In this document: positions 1 through 9,825 of the stretch, piece after piece
How positions within the stretch are numbered: position 1 is the stretch's first letter
Layout of the letters: every line of letters begins with the position of its first letter
Source of the DNA: VAZQ01 sp963756715
Lineage (GTDB): Bacteria > Pseudomonadota > Alphaproteobacteria > Rhizobiales > Xanthobacteraceae
DNA: 64,000 nucleotides
Assembly: GCA_963756715.1 (NCBI GenBank)
Contig: CAVWOV010000019.1
Coordinates: 457,180 to 521,179, forward strand
Reading direction: 5' to 3'
Made by a program: the position numbers and the translations under genes
Notes under the pieces: generated by a model
Databases searched by the model: none
What the model was told of the DNA's origin: nothing
The model's input: only the letters and a program-made list of their open reading frames with translations

Positions 1-553
1 CGCGCTCCGCCTTCATCTGCCGGCCCATCGCGGCAATAAGGTCGGCCGGCGGCACGATGTCTTTGATCTCGATGCGGTTGACCTTGACGCCCCAAGGTGA
101 GACGGCGGCATCGACCACGCGCAGCAGTCGCTCGTTGATCTCGTCGCGGTGCGACAGCATCTGGTCGAGGTCCATGCCGCCCATGACCGAACGGATGTTG
201 GTCATGGTGAGCACGACGATCGCCTGCTGCAGGTTGGCGACCTCGTAGCTCGCCTTGGCGGCGTCATAAACCTGGAAGAATGCGATGCCATCGACCGTGA
301 CGGTGGCGTTGTCCTTGGAGATCACATCCTGCTGCGGAATGTCGATCACCTGCTCCATGACGTTCACCTTTCGCCCGACACGATCGATGAACGGCACGAT
401 CGGATTGAGACCGGACGGCAATGTCTTGGTGTATTTCCCGAAGCGCTCGACGGTCCAATGGAAACCCTGCGGGACGGTCTTGATGCCCGCGAACAGCGCC
501 AAAACCACGAGCGCCACAAAGACGATCGCGAAGACGTCGAAGCCGAAAAACAT
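1..553 (-). CDS. SPFH/band 7 membrane protein (QmcA/paraslipin-like), 3' end cut by window
   Basis: The minus strand reads without a stop from an ATG at 553 to the window edge, about 184 codons. The protein opens with one hydrophobic segment (residues about 4-25, FDVFAIVFVALVVLALFAGI). A band 7 domain follows, with family-typical stretches: PQGFHWTVERFGKYTKTLPS, the NVMEQVIDIPQQDVISKDNA region, and MTNIRSVMGGMDLDQMLSHR. This is the usual start of QmcA/stomatin-type slipins, which are membrane-anchored oligomers often paired with an NfeD protein that would lie to the left. The ribosome binding site is weak (GAGGG). The C-terminal coiled coil is outside the window. A second, prohibitin-like SPFH gene lies at 47088. 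Family assignment is secure; the exact biological role is not known. Confidence 0.9.
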   Translation of the reverse strand, partial: MFFGFDVFAIVFVALVVLALFAGIKTVPQGFHWTVERFGKYTKTLPSGLNPIVPFIDRVGRKVNVMEQVIDIPQQDVISKDNATVTVDGIAFFQVYDAAKASYEVANLQQAIVVLTMTNIRSVMGGMDLDQMLSHRDEINERLLRVVDAAVSPWGVKVNRIEIKDIVPPADLIAAMGRQMKAER

Positions 554-685
554 GGGAGGTGCCCTCTGGTGTGCCGATGAAAAATGTGGCGAGCGGAGCG
601 GATCGCTGCAAGGGCTCGCCCGACAAGCGGTTGTGCAGCGCACTATTTCTCGAAGTTGCTCGCGCATATCGGGCGCAGGCTGGTC

Positions 686-1744
686 TCAAACCCAGCCCTT
701 GAGCTCGCGCAGCGCCATTTGCCAGATCACCAGCATGCCGGGTGCGCTGTCGTTGAGGCAGGGAATGGTGACGAAATTCTCGCCGCCATTCTTCTTGAAG
801 ATGTGCGCGTTCTCGACCGCGATCTCCTCCAGCGTCTCAAGACAGTCGGCCGAAAACCCGGGCGTAATCACCACCAGATTCTTGACCCCGCTCTTGGCGA
901 GCTTCTTCACCGTCTTGTCGGTCGCCGGTTCGAGCCACTTGGCGCTGCCGAAACGCGATTGGAACGTCAACATCAGCTTCTTGTCTTCGAACTTGAGCTG
1001 ATCGCGCAGCAGGCGGATCGTTTCGACGCACTGGGCAAAATAGGGATCGCCCTTGTCGACAAACTCAGTCGGGATGCCGTGAAACGAGGCCAGAACGACC
1101 TCCGGCTGGAAGCTGAGACGCGACAACTCGACCCGGGTCGATGACGCCAGCGCCTCGATATAGACCCGGTCGTTGTAATACGGCGGCGCGATGCGCACCG
1201 CGGGCTGGCGGCGCAGCCCCATCAGCGTGCGGAATACCTCGTCGCAGACGGTCGCCGTTGTCGCCGCGCAATACTGCGGATAGAGCGGTATCACCAGGAG
1301 ACGCTCGCAGCCCTGCGCGATCAGATCATCGATCTTCGAGGCGATCGAAGGATTGCCGTAGCGCATCGCCCAGTCGACGACGAGATTGCGGCCCAGCGGC
1401 TCGAGCGTATTCGACAACTTTTCGGCCTGAGAGCGCGTGATGGTCTTGAGCGGGGATTCGTTCTTCTCGGTGTTCCAGATCTTGCGGTAGTCGCGGGCTT
1501 TCCGCCATGGCCGCACGCGCAGGATGATGCCGTTGAGAATGAGGTCCCATAGCGGCCCCTGGTCCTCGATCACCCGCGGGTCGGTCAGGAATTCCTTGAG
1601 ATAGCGGCGTACGCCCGCCGCGTCGGCCGTGTCCGGCGTACCGAGGTTGACCAGCAGCACGCCGATCTTGCCGCTCAAGGCCGCTGTGGCGCCGGGCGAC
1701 AGCGTTGTCGCAGTTTTCGTCTGGACGGGTGAGGCTTCGTTCAT
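686..1744 (-). CDS. hemH: Ferrochelatase
   Basis: This gene encodes ferrochelatase, which inserts Fe2+ into protoporphyrin IX in the last step of haem synthesis, peripheral to the inner membrane. I start it at the ATG at 1744 (MNEASPVQ, 352 residues), which gives a normal length. An in-frame ATG at 1774 would add ten residues; neither has a strong ribosome binding site. Family landmarks are the N-terminal LLVNLGTPDT, the LLVIPLYPQY strand, the ASFHGIPTEF segment with the catalytic histidine, and TFQSRFGSAKWLEP. The C-terminus ends in a short hydrophobic/amphipathic segment. The gene is intact and follows the SPFH gene in the same direction. No Irr-type iron box is visible upstream. Confidence 0.96.
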   Translation of the reverse strand: MNEASPVQTKTATTLSPGATAALSGKIGVLLVNLGTPDTADAAGVRRYLKEFLTDPRVIEDQGPLWDLILNGIILRVRPWRKARDYRKIWNTEKNESPLKTITRSQAEKLSNTLEPLGRNLVVDWAMRYGNPSIASKIDDLIAQGCERLLVIPLYPQYCAATTATVCDEVFRTLMGLRRQPAVRIAPPYYNDRVYIEALASSTRVELSRLSFQPEVVLASFHGIPTEFVDKGDPYFAQCVETIRLLRDQLKFEDKKLMLTFQSRFGSAKWLEPATDKTVKKLAKSGVKNLVVITPGFSADCLETLEEIAVENAHIFKKNGGENFVTIPCLNDSAPGMLVIWQMALRELKGWV

Positions 1745-1839
1745 CGCAATTGATTTCCGTGGCCGGGACAGCATACGCGATAGCCGCGCGCCATGCCTGC
1801 GTGCTATGCACGCAGCCCCACTCTAGCGCATCGCAACCC

Positions 1840-3368
1840 ATGTCCGCCACTCGCCGCCTCGCCGGGGTCTTCCTCCTTGCCATCGCCCTGTTTCTGCCGG
1901 CCGCGGCCGGCCAACGCCGAGTCCACGCGCGTCACGTTCGTGCTGGTCAATGACATCTACCTGATGGCCGACACGATGATGCCGGACGGCCAGCGCCGCG
2001 GCGGGTTCGCGCGGCTCGCGGCCGTCGTAAAGGCCGAGCGCGCCAAGGGCGGCCATGTGATCCTGGCGCACGGCGGCGATACGATTTCGCCGTCGCTGAT
2101 GTCGGGCATCGATCGCGGCGCGCACATCATCAAATTGACCAACATGGTCCACCCCGACGTGTTCGTGCCGGGCAATCACGAATTCGACTTCGGCAAGGCG
2201 ACATTTCTGCAGCGCATGGCCGAGGCGACGTTTCCGCTCTACGCCGCCAACCTGAACGGCCCGGACGGACGGCCCCTGCCCGGCTTCAAGGATCGTTCGA
2301 TCGTGACTTTCGATGGTGTGCGTATCGGTGTGACAGGCGCGGCCTACGACCAGACGCCGGTCGACATCGAGCCCCGAGGATCTGAAGTTCCTGCCATCGG
2401 TCGCGACCATCAAGACACAGGCCGAAGCGCTGCATCGCGAGGGCGCGGACTTCATCGCTGGGAGTCGCGCACGTCACGCGCACGGAGGGCTATGCCATCA
2501 TGGCCAGCCGCACCGTCGATCTCATGCTGACCGGCCACACGCATGATCTCTTCATCAACTACGACGGCCGCAACGCGCTCGTCGAGTTCGAGCTATGACG
2601 CGCATTACGTGACGGCGATCGACGTCAAGATCGACGTGAAGGTTGAGAACGGGCGGCGCGTGACAACCTGGTGGCCGGAGTTTCGGGTTATCGACACCGC
2701 GACCGTGACGCCCGACCCGGAAGTCGCGGCTGTCGTTGCCGGGTACGAGACAGTTGCTCAGCCTGGCGCTCGACCAGACGCTCGGTACGACGGCGGTCGA
2801 ACTCGACAGCCGCACCGCCACGGTGCGCACGCGCGAGGCCGCAATCGGCGACCTCATCGCGGACGCGATGCGCGCCGCAACCCACGCCGATGCCGCGGTG
2901 ACGAACGGCGGCGGCATCCGCGGCGGCCGCATTTATGCACCCGGCGCACCGATCTCGCGGCGCGACATCATCTCGGAAATGCCGTTCGACAATCGCGTCG
3001 TGACCGTCGAGATCAGCGGCGCCGCACTCAAGCGGGCGATCGAGAACGGGCTGTCGCTGTTGCCCAATCCCGCCGGGCGCTTCCCGCAGGTCTCCGGCCT
3101 GACCATCGCGGCCGATCCCAGCCGCCCGCCCGGCAGCCGCGTGCAGTCGATCAAGGTCGGGGATGCACCGCTCGATGAAAACAAGGTGTATCGCGTCGCC
3201 ACCAACGACTTCCTGGCGCGGGGCGGTGACGGTTACACGATGTTCCGCGACGCGACGCCCGTGCTGCCCGCAGCGGACTCGCCGCTCATGTCGACGGACG
3301 TAATGGATTACATCAAGAATGCCGGAACCATCCGGACCGTGGCCGGCGGACGGATCGTCCTGAAGTAA
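1840..3368 (+). pseudogene. 5'-nucleotidase / bifunctional metallophosphatase, broken by about five frameshifts
   Basis: Read through several frames, this stretch encodes an exported 5'-nucleotidase of the UshA/CpdB family. It has a signal peptide from the ATG at 1840 (MSATRRLAGVFLLAIALFLP) and a metallophosphatase domain with VNDIY, AHGGDTISPS and PGNHEFDFG. After that come GHTHD and a C-terminal 5'-nucleotidase domain (TNGGGIRGG, MPFDNRVV, ARGGDGYTMF). Frame changes are needed near 1900, 2373, 2458, 2585 and 2748. The last 620 bases are open in one frame. Five breaks in 1.5 kb is the worst in the window, so it may be truly decayed. However, both domains keep conserved residues around every break, so consensus errors are equally possible. 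Substrate would be nucleotides or 2',3'-cyclic nucleotides in the periplasm. Confidence 0.8.
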
Positions 3369-3384
3369 CGCGAGCCGAGGCAGG

Positions 3385-3945
3385 TCAACGGCTGGACCAG
3401 CGCAACGGCCGGCGCTTATCGAGCTCGAATATTTCGATCATGGCCTTGGTCAACCTGACCGCAAGAGCTGCGGCCAGGAACAGCGGCGCAAGCTTGTCGA
3501 TGGTGTTGTCCGGATTGACGCCAAAGGTCGAGCTGTTGAGGGCCTTGACGAGCGCGCCGCAGGCCAAGCCGAGATAGATGACGTCCAGCCACGCAATCCA
3601 CTTTGGTCCGACAAAGCGTCGGACGGATTCCGTCTCGGTCAACAAATACCCCCAACGCTCCACGAGGTAGATCAGGATATAGGACAAGAGCAGCATGAAA
3701 ATGAACACCAACAGGACAATGTGCCAGAACGGATGCGATTTCGGTTCGGAGGTGATGGTGAGGAAGAGATCCAGTATGAATATGCAGCCGACAATCAGGA
3801 CTCCGATGAAAGTCACGACGCTCAGGAATCGATTTGCGCGAAATATCTTCCAGAATTCGGCAAACTGAACGAGGATCAAAAAGGCGATAAAAAGCGGATT
3901 GGTCAAAAACTCGTTGAATTTGATCACAAGCTCATTCGTTTCCAC
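3385..3945 (-). CDS. Small integral membrane protein of unknown function
   Basis: A GTG start at 3945 is preceded by a strong ribosome binding site (AAGGAG, eight bases upstream) and gives 186 residues. I see about four hydrophobic stretches: residues about 15-35, 40-62, 75-97 and 118-165. A charged tail ends in KRRPLRW. I do not recognise the family. The base composition is clearly more AT-rich than the neighbours and codon use is less biased, which may point to later acquisition. It ends 16 bases after the stop of the converging nucleotidase gene. No partner gene is evident; the next 290 bases upstream hold only repeats. Confidence 0.7.
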   Translation of the reverse strand: METNELVIKFNEFLTNPLFIAFLILVQFAEFWKIFRANRFLSVVTFIGVLIVGCIFILDLFLTITSEPKSHPFWHIVLLVFIFMLLLSYILIYLVERWGYLLTETESVRRFVGPKWIAWLDVIYLGLACGALVKALNSSTFGVNPDNTIDKLAPLFLAAALAVRLTKAMIEIFELDKRRPLRWSSR

Positions 3946-4088
3946 GAATCAGGCTCCTTCATCGGCTTGCTTCTGAGCGTAGAATCCGACGCGGACGCCG
4001 CCTAGAAAAATCGACCGCGCACGACCGGCATCCGCTACTAGAGCGGGATGAGTTTGGGTTGACTCACGATAGCGTAGCGCACGCGGTC

Positions 4089-4194
4089 ACCTCCCCTTGA
4101 AAAGGGGAGGTCGGAGCGCAAAGCGCTCCGGGTGGGGATCAAATTTGCCAGTAAACCGATCCCCTCCCCACCCTCCCCTTTTTAAGGGGAGGGT
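4089..4194. repeat. Mosaic of GC-rich intergenic palindromes
   Basis: Three inverted repeats lie in a row. 4089-4111 has ten-base arms ACCTCCCCTT/AAGGGGAGGT around GAA. 4112-4130 has arms CGGAGCGC/GCGCTCCG around AAA. 4170-4194 has eleven-base arms ACCCTCCCCTT/AAGGGGAGGGT around TTT. The same CCTCCCC/GGGGAGG theme recurs at 10742, 49912, 50024, 63422 and 63875, so this is a dispersed repeat family of the kind common between genes in Bradyrhizobium relatives. It sits between a gene ending at 4241 on the minus strand and a divergent-facing start at 3945. The rest of 3946-4240 shows nothing further. Confidence 0.85.
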
Positions 4195-4240
4195 GCATAC
4201 CGCCGTTGCGGCAACTGCTTCAATCGAAAATCATCGCGAT

Positions 4241-5491
4241 CTAGCCGAGCGGGCGCTCGTCGGCGATCACCTTGCCGTCGTTCGGCAAGCTCGCGGGCGC
4301 GACCAGTTCAACAGCGCCGCGAAGCTTGGTCACCGCCTGCAACGTGGCGGTAACCGCTTCACCGAGGCCGGCCGCGGGCACGGCGCATTCGGCCTTCAGC
4401 GTCATGACGTCCTGTTCGCCGGCGCGCGCCACAGTGAGGCGCAGCCGGCCGAGTTCGGGATGACGCCGGCCGATCTCCGCCACCTGCGCGGGATGCACGA
4501 ACATGCCCTTCACCTTGGTGGCTTGATCGGCGCGGCCCATCCAGCCGGCGATGCGCATGTTGGTGCGCCCGCACGGCGAACGCCCCGCCAACACGGCCGA
4601 GAGGTCGCCGGTCGCCAACCTGATCATCGGATAGTCCGGATTGAACGAGGTGACGACGACCTCGCCGACTTCGCCCTCGGCGACAAGATCACCGGTGCCC
4701 GGCCGCACGATCTCGACCAGCACGGTCTCGTTCACGATCATGCCCGCCCCACCGCCAAGAGTTTGGGCATCGCTCTCGTAAGCGATCACGCCAAGCTCGG
4801 CGATCGCATAACATTGCAGCACCGCGACGCCGCGCGCCGCCAGTTCCTCGCGCAGCGAGCGTGGCAGCGCCGCGCCAGAGACCAGCCCGCGCCGCAATGA
4901 GGTGGCGTCCTTGCCGGCCTTGGCGGCGGCGTCGAGCAGGATCTTCAGGAAGTCCGGCGTGCCGAGATAGCCGCTCGGCTTGAGGTGCGCGATCGCGTCG
5001 AGCTGCTGCTCGGTGTTGCCGGTGCCGGCCGGGATCACCGCGCAGCCGAGCGCATGCGCGCCCGACTCCATGATGAAACCGCCGGGCGTGAGATGATAGG
5101 AAAACGCGTTGTGGACGATGTCGCCCGGCCGCATCCCGGCGGCGAACAGCGCGCGCGCGGCGCCCCAATGATCTTCGCCGGCACCCTCGGGCTCGAAGAT
5201 CGGCCCGGGCGACATCAGCAACCGCCGTACCTTGCCGGGCGCCGTGACGTTGAGGCCGCCGAACGGCGGATGCGCCTTCTGCAGCGCGGTGAAATCGGAC
5301 TTGCGCATCACCGGCAGCGTCGCCAGCGCCGCGCGCGATGTCACCGTGTTGGGATCGACCCCGGCGAGGTGCCTGGCCCAGCCTGGCGCGCTGAGCGCCA
5401 GCGCGAGCAGGTCCGGTAACTGGCCACACAGGTCGCGCTCGCGCTCGCCGGGGTCGCGGGTCTCGCGTTGATCGTAATGCCCGGTGCGCAT
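4241..5491 (-). CDS. AMP-forming acyl-CoA ligase, phenylacetate-CoA ligase (PaaK) family
   Basis: A 416-residue protein of the short PaaK-like branch of AMP-forming ligases, which activate an aromatic or other carboxylic acid with ATP and CoA. Visible landmarks are LSPGPIFEPEG (phosphate-binding loop region, in place of the usual SSGTTG), YHLTPGGFIMESGAHALGC, GTPDFLKILLDAA, LVSGAALPRSLREEL and the C-terminal domain with FNPDYPMIRLATGDLSA. A hinge region, WMGRADQATKVKGMFV, is also present. It is the last gene of the liv operon, 14 bases after livF. A CoA ligase at each end of one importer suggests that the imported acid is converted to its CoA ester. The substrate cannot be read from sequence. 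Confidence 0.88.
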   Translation of the reverse strand: MRTGHYDQRETRDPGERERDLCGQLPDLLALALSAPGWARHLAGVDPNTVTSRAALATLPVMRKSDFTALQKAHPPFGGLNVTAPGKVRRLLMSPGPIFEPEGAGEDHWGAARALFAAGMRPGDIVHNAFSYHLTPGGFIMESGAHALGCAVIPAGTGNTEQQLDAIAHLKPSGYLGTPDFLKILLDAAAKAGKDATSLRRGLVSGAALPRSLREELAARGVAVLQCYAIAELGVIAYESDAQTLGGGAGMIVNETVLVEIVRPGTGDLVAEGEVGEVVVTSFNPDYPMIRLATGDLSAVLAGRSPCGRTNMRIAGWMGRADQATKVKGMFVHPAQVAEIGRRHPELGRLRLTVARAGEQDVMTLKAECAVPAAGLGEAVTATLQAVTKLRGAVELVAPASLPNDGKVIADERPLG

Positions 5492-5505
5492 GGTTCGGCC
5501 GCCCT

Positions 5506-6399
5506 TCAGGCCAACCAGCGCTTGCGGCGGCGATAGTGCTTGCCCTCGCGGAACGATTTGCGGCGGCCTTCTGAGACGCCGAGATAGAACTCCTTGACGT
5601 CCTCGTTTTCGGCCAGCGCCTTGGCGTCGCCGTCGAGCACGACGCGGCCGTTTTCGAGCACATAGCCGTAACGCGCATAGCGCAGGGCGATGCTGGTGTT
5701 CTGCTCGGCCAGCAGAAACGATACGGCTTCACGAACGTTGAGATTGCCGACGATCTCGAAGATCTCCTCGACGAGCTGCGGCGCGAGCCCCATCGAGGGT
5801 TCATCGAGCAGGATCATCTTCGGCCGCGACATCAGCGCACGCCCGATGGCGCACATCTGCTGTTCGCCGCCGGAGACGTAGCCGGCAATCGAGCCGCGCC
5901 GTTCCTTCAGCCTGGGAAAATACGAGTAGACGAGGTCGATATCCCGCCGGATGGCGGCGTGGCCGTCGCGACGCGTGTAGGCGCCGGTCAGGAGGTTTTC
6001 CTCGACCGACAGATGGGCAAAGCAGTGGCGCCCCTCCATCACCTGGATACAGCCGCGCCGTACGAGTTCATTCGGCGTGAGCGCGTGAACCGTCTCGCCC
6101 TCGAAGATGATAGCGCCCTTGGTCACCTCTCCGCGCTCGGCCGACAGCAGGTTGGAGATCGCCTTGAGCGTCGTCGATTTGCCGGCACCGTTCGCCCCCA
6201 GCAAGGCGACAATCTCGCCTTTCGGAACCGCGAGCGATACGCCTTTAAGGACCAGAATGACGCGGTTATAGACGACCTCGATATTGTTGACGGAAAGGAT
6301 CGGCGCCGAAGCCGGCGTCACGGCGACAGCCGCGCCCGCGGAAGGCGGCGGCAAGTCCGCCGCCTTCGTGTTGTGTTCGGGTGAGACCGGAACCGTCAT
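5506..6399 (-). CDS. livF: Branched-chain/aromatic acid ABC transporter ATP-binding protein LivF
   Basis: This is the LivF-type ATPase of a HAAT-family importer, working on the cytoplasmic face with LivG, LivH and LivM. I start at the ATG at 6399, whose A lies in the TGA stop of livJ (TGATG), a translational-coupling arrangement. An ATG at 6417 is possible but less likely. The 297-residue product has a Walker A box GANGAGKST, a signature VSGGEQQM, a Walker B MILLDEPSMGL and the H-loop substitute AEQN, which is typical of LivF. The first 35 residues are an alanine/proline-rich extension, and a basic tail (KHYRRRKRW) ends the protein; both are longer than in E. coli LivF. Confidence 0.95.
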   Translation of the reverse strand: MTVPVSPEHNTKAADLPPPSAGAAVAVTPASAPILSVNNIEVVYNRVILVLKGVSLAVPKGEIVALLGANGAGKSTTLKAISNLLSAERGEVTKGAIIFEGETVHALTPNELVRRGCIQVMEGRHCFAHLSVEENLLTGAYTRRDGHAAIRRDIDLVYSYFPRLKERRGSIAGYVSGGEQQMCAIGRALMSRPKMILLDEPSMGLAPQLVEEIFEIVGNLNVREAVSFLLAEQNTSIALRYARYGYVLENGRVVLDGDAKALAENEDVKEFYLGVSEGRRKSFREGKHYRRRKRWLA

Positions 6400-7719
6400 C
6401 AGTTGGTCGCCAGGCACGCCGGGGTGATCTTCTTCTCGGCCGCGTATTTCGCCGCCGATTCCTTGACCATCGGGGCGATCACCTTGTCATCGGAGACGTA
6501 CCAGTCGGAGGTGATCTTCCAATTCTTGCCGTCCCAGGTCTGGATGCGGCCGGTGCGGGCGCCTTCATGGTCCTGGCAGGAGACCTTGATGGGCTTGAGC
6601 TCGCCCTTCGAAGCCGAGTTCCTTGAGGCGCTCCGCCGTCAGGTTGAGATTCTCCAACCCCCAGCGTACCTGCTCACCGGTCAGCGGCTTCTTGCCGAAC
6701 TTCTCCTGCGCGGTGCGGATCGCCTCCACGCCCAGCATGGCGTCGATCAGGCCGCGTACATAGAGGATTTCTCCCGTATCTTCCCATTTTCCGGAGCCTT
6801 GCCCCTTGTCGAAGAGATACTTCTTCAGGTCTTCGTGGAGCTTGAACCGGCCGGCGCCGTGCTGGAGCGTGACCGCGTTGTAGCCCTTGGCGCTATCTCC
6901 GGCCGGCCGCACATCCGGCTCGCCCCCCGACCACCACACGCCGTAAATCTTGTCGCGCGGATAGCCGACCGCGACCGCCTCCTTGATGGCGGCCGAGTTC
7001 ATCACGCCCCAGCCCCAGAGCAGCACATAGGCCGGCCGGTTCTGCCGGATCTGCAACCAGGTCGCCTTCTGTTCGACGCCCGGATGCGTCACCGGCAGCA
7101 GCATCAGATCGAAGCCGTGCATCTGCGCGCGCTTTTGCAGCAGCGCGATCGGCTCCTTGCCGTAAGGCGAGTCATGATAGACGAGCGCGATCTTCTTGCC
7201 TTTGAGCTTGTCGAAGCCGCCCTCCTTCTTGGCGATGTGCTGCAGGATGATGTCGGCCGCGGTCCAGTACGTACCAAGCAGCGGAAAATTCCACTGGAAC
7301 ACCGAACCGTCGCGCGAGTTGGCGCGGCCATATCCCATCGAGATGATCGGGATCTTGTCGGTCGCGGTTTTCTCGGTGATCGCGAAAGTCACGCCCGTGG
7401 ACAACGGGATGAAATAGGCGGCGCCGGTCGGTCCCTTGCCCTTGAGCCGCTCGTAGCACTCGACGCCGCGGTCGGTCGCATAACCGAACTCGCATTCCTC
7501 GTAGGCGATCTTGACGCCGTTGATGCCGCCGTCGCGCGCGTTCACCAGCTTGTAATAGTCGGCGACGCCGTTCGCGAACGGCACGCCATTTGGCGCATAG
7601 GCGCCGGTCCGGTACACCAGATGCGGGATGAACTGTTCATTCTGCGCCAGCGCCGGAGCAGCCGCCAAGACTGCGCCGGCTGCGGCCGCAAGCGCCATTC
7701 CGATACCAATACCCTTCAT
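6399..7719 (-). CDS. Periplasmic substrate-binding protein of HAAT ABC transporter (frameshift near 6605)
   Basis: The start is the ATG at 7719, behind a strong GGAGGAAGC ribosome binding site. The product opens with a clean signal peptide ending APALAQ. The mature protein is a LivJ/amide-binding type I periplasmic protein of about 415 residues. It includes IPHLVYRTGAYAPNGVPFAN, NGVKIAYEECEFGYATDRGV and a conserved YRGLIDAM-like segment near the end. Near 6605 the frame moves after KELGFEG: GGGCGAG is read where GGCGAG would continue as ELKPIKVSCQDHEG to the stop at 6399. The extra base lies in a G run, so a consensus error is likely. The ligand is unknown; the neighbouring CoA ligases suggest a carboxylic acid. 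Confidence 0.9.
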
Positions 7720-7828
7720 TGCTTCCTCCGTTGAGTCGCCGAAGCAGGCTGCAATCAGCCGTCCGGTCATTGCGTTCGCGGGTGCTTCCCGCTTCTGAAC
7801 GCGAGTGTGCCCGCGAACGGACCGCGCC

Positions 7829-8893
7829 TCAATACGGGAACGGCCAGAGTCTGAGCTTCTCCTTGCCGATCGCCCAAAGCCTGGCAAGGCCATGTGGTTC
7901 TACAATCAGGAAAAAAACGATCATGACACCGAACAGCATGAACTCGATGTGCGAAATCATCGCAGTCGAAATTGGAATACCAAGCCAGTGCGGGAGCTGG
8001 TTAAGGAAGATCGGCGTCAGCACGATGAAGGCGGCGCCCAGGAACGAGCCCAGAATGGTGCCGAGCCCGCCGATGATGATCATGAACAGCACCTGGAACG
8101 AGCGGTTGACGTCGAACGCGAGCGGCTCCCAGGAGCCCAGCCGGAAGAATCCCCAAAGCGCGCCCGCGATGCCGATATAGAATGACGACACCGCGAACGC
8201 CGTCAGCTTGGCATGCAGCGGCCGGATGCCGATGATCTCGGCCGCGATGTCCATGTCGCGGATCGCCATCCACATCCGGCCGATGCGGCCGCGCACCAGA
8301 TTCTTGGCGGCTAGCGTGAGTACGACCACCATCGCCAGGACGAAAATGTAACGTTCGGCCGGCGTGTCGATTTCAAGTCCGAACAGTTCGATCTTGCCGA
8401 CCGCAACCGAGCCCGACGGGGCATAGTTGGTAAACCATTTGACGCGCGCGAACGCCCATTCGAGAAAGAACTGCGCGGCGAGAGTCGCGACCGCCAGATA
8501 GAATCCCTTGATGCGCAGCGATGGCAGCCCGAACAGCAGGCCGACCAGCATCGCTATCGCCCCGGCAAACAAAAACACCAGAATGATGTTCGTCCCGGGC
8601 AGGCGCAGCGCGAGATTGTAGGCCGCATAAGCGCCGACCGCCATGAAGCCGCCGGTCCCGAGCGAAACCTGGCCGCAGTAGCCGGTGAGAATGTTGAGCC
8701 CGATGGCGGCAATCGAGAGAATAAGAACCGGAATCAGCACCTCGGTGTAGAGATACTGGCCGGCGAACAGCGGCACGCCGACAAACCCAAACACGATCAG
8801 GCCGACGATGAACCAGCGGTCCTGCGCAATCGGGAAGATTGCCTGATCGGCCGCATAGGAGGTTTTGAACTGGCCGACTTCGCGATAAAACAC
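7829..8893 (-). CDS. livM: Branched-chain/aromatic acid ABC transporter permease LivM
   Basis: A GTG at 8893, four bases after the livH stop, gives a 354-residue permease. An open frame continues upstream but only overlaps livH, so it is not used. About ten hydrophobic segments are visible. The LivM signature region runs through ILSIAAIGLNILTGYCGQVS and TGGFMAVGAYAAY. The cytoplasmic loop with the conserved RDMDIAAEIIGI motif contacts the ATPase. It forms the membrane channel with LivH. Spacing of four bases to livH and 109 bases to livJ is compatible with one transcript. Confidence 0.95.
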   Translation of the reverse strand: MFYREVGQFKTSYAADQAIFPIAQDRWFIVGLIVFGFVGVPLFAGQYLYTEVLIPVLILSIAAIGLNILTGYCGQVSLGTGGFMAVGAYAAYNLALRLPGTNIILVFLFAGAIAMLVGLLFGLPSLRIKGFYLAVATLAAQFFLEWAFARVKWFTNYAPSGSVAVGKIELFGLEIDTPAERYIFVLAMVVVLTLAAKNLVRGRIGRMWMAIRDMDIAAEIIGIRPLHAKLTAFAVSSFYIGIAGALWGFFRLGSWEPLAFDVNRSFQVLFMIIIGGLGTILGSFLGAAFIVLTPIFLNQLPHWLGIPISTAMISHIEFMLFGVMIVFFLIVEPHGLARLWAIGKEKLRLWPFPY

Positions 8894-8897
8894 GGCG

Positions 8898-9818
8898 TCA
8901 CACCCGCTCGATGATGCGTTCGCCGAACAGCCCTTGCGGCCGGACCAGCAGGAACAGCAGCGCCAGCACATAGGCGAACCAGTTCTCGATGCCGCCACCG
9001 GCGAGATCGAACCAGCGGATGAGCACCGGACTCAGGAAAACCTCGGCGAGCTTCTCGCCGGCGCCAATGATCAATCCTCCGGCGATCGCTCCCGGAATGG
9101 AGGTGAAGCCGCCGAGCATAAGCACCGGCAGCGCCTTGAGCGCGATCAACGACAGCGAGAACTGCACGCCGAGCTTGACGCCCCACATCATGCCGGCAAC
9201 GAGCGCCACGATGCCGGCCACCGCCCAGACCATGATCCAGATATGACGCAGCGGAATCCCGACCGATTGCGCCGCCTGATGGTCATCGGCGACCGCGCGT
9301 AGCGCGCGGCCCACCCGCGTCACCTGGAAGAAGATCGCCAGCACCGTCACCATCACGGCGCAGATCACCGCCGCAATCAGTTCGGACGGGTCGATCAGCA
9401 GGCCCCCGGGGAACACCGACTCGAACAGGAAGATCGGCTCCCTGGGCAGACCGAGATCGATCTTGTAGATGTCGCTTCCCCACAACATCTCGCCGAAACC
9501 CTCGAGGAAATAGGCGATCCCCAGGGTAGCCATGAAAAGGATGATGCCCTCCTGGTTGATGAGGCGCCGCAGGACCAGAAACTCGATCGCATAGGCCAGC
9601 GCGATCATGATCAGGACCGACAGGGCGAACGCGGCGACCAGCGGCATCACCTCCGACAGCCGCGCGAAGGACAGCGCCGCAAACAGCACCATCGCGCCCT
9701 GGGCGAAATTGAACACGCCGGACGCCTTGAAGATCAACACGAAGCCCAGCGCAACGAGCGAATAGAGCACTCCCGTCAGGAGTCCGCCGATCAGCGTTTC
9801 GAGGACCGGACCTAGCAT
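8898..9818 (-). CDS. livH: Branched-chain/aromatic acid ABC transporter permease LivH
   Basis: A 306-residue inner-membrane permease of the LivH family, partner of LivM. It begins with LETLIGGLLTGVLYSLVALG and the FNFAQGAMV segment, and has the cytoplasmic ATPase-contact loop RALRAVADDHQAAQSVGI. It ends in VRPQGLFGERIIERV, the usual LivH C-terminus. About eight hydrophobic helices can be seen. It begins seven bases after the end of livG, so translation is likely coupled within the operon. The gene is intact. Confidence 0.95.
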   Translation of the reverse strand: MLGPVLETLIGGLLTGVLYSLVALGFVLIFKASGVFNFAQGAMVLFAALSFARLSEVMPLVAAFALSVLIMIALAYAIEFLVLRRLINQEGIILFMATLGIAYFLEGFGEMLWGSDIYKIDLGLPREPIFLFESVFPGGLLIDPSELIAAVICAVMVTVLAIFFQVTRVGRALRAVADDHQAAQSVGIPLRHIWIMVWAVAGIVALVAGMMWGVKLGVQFSLSLIALKALPVLMLGGFTSIPGAIAGGLIIGAGEKLAEVFLSPVLIRWFDLAGGGIENWFAYVLALLFLLVRPQGLFGERIIERV

Positions 9819-9825
9819 CGGATTC

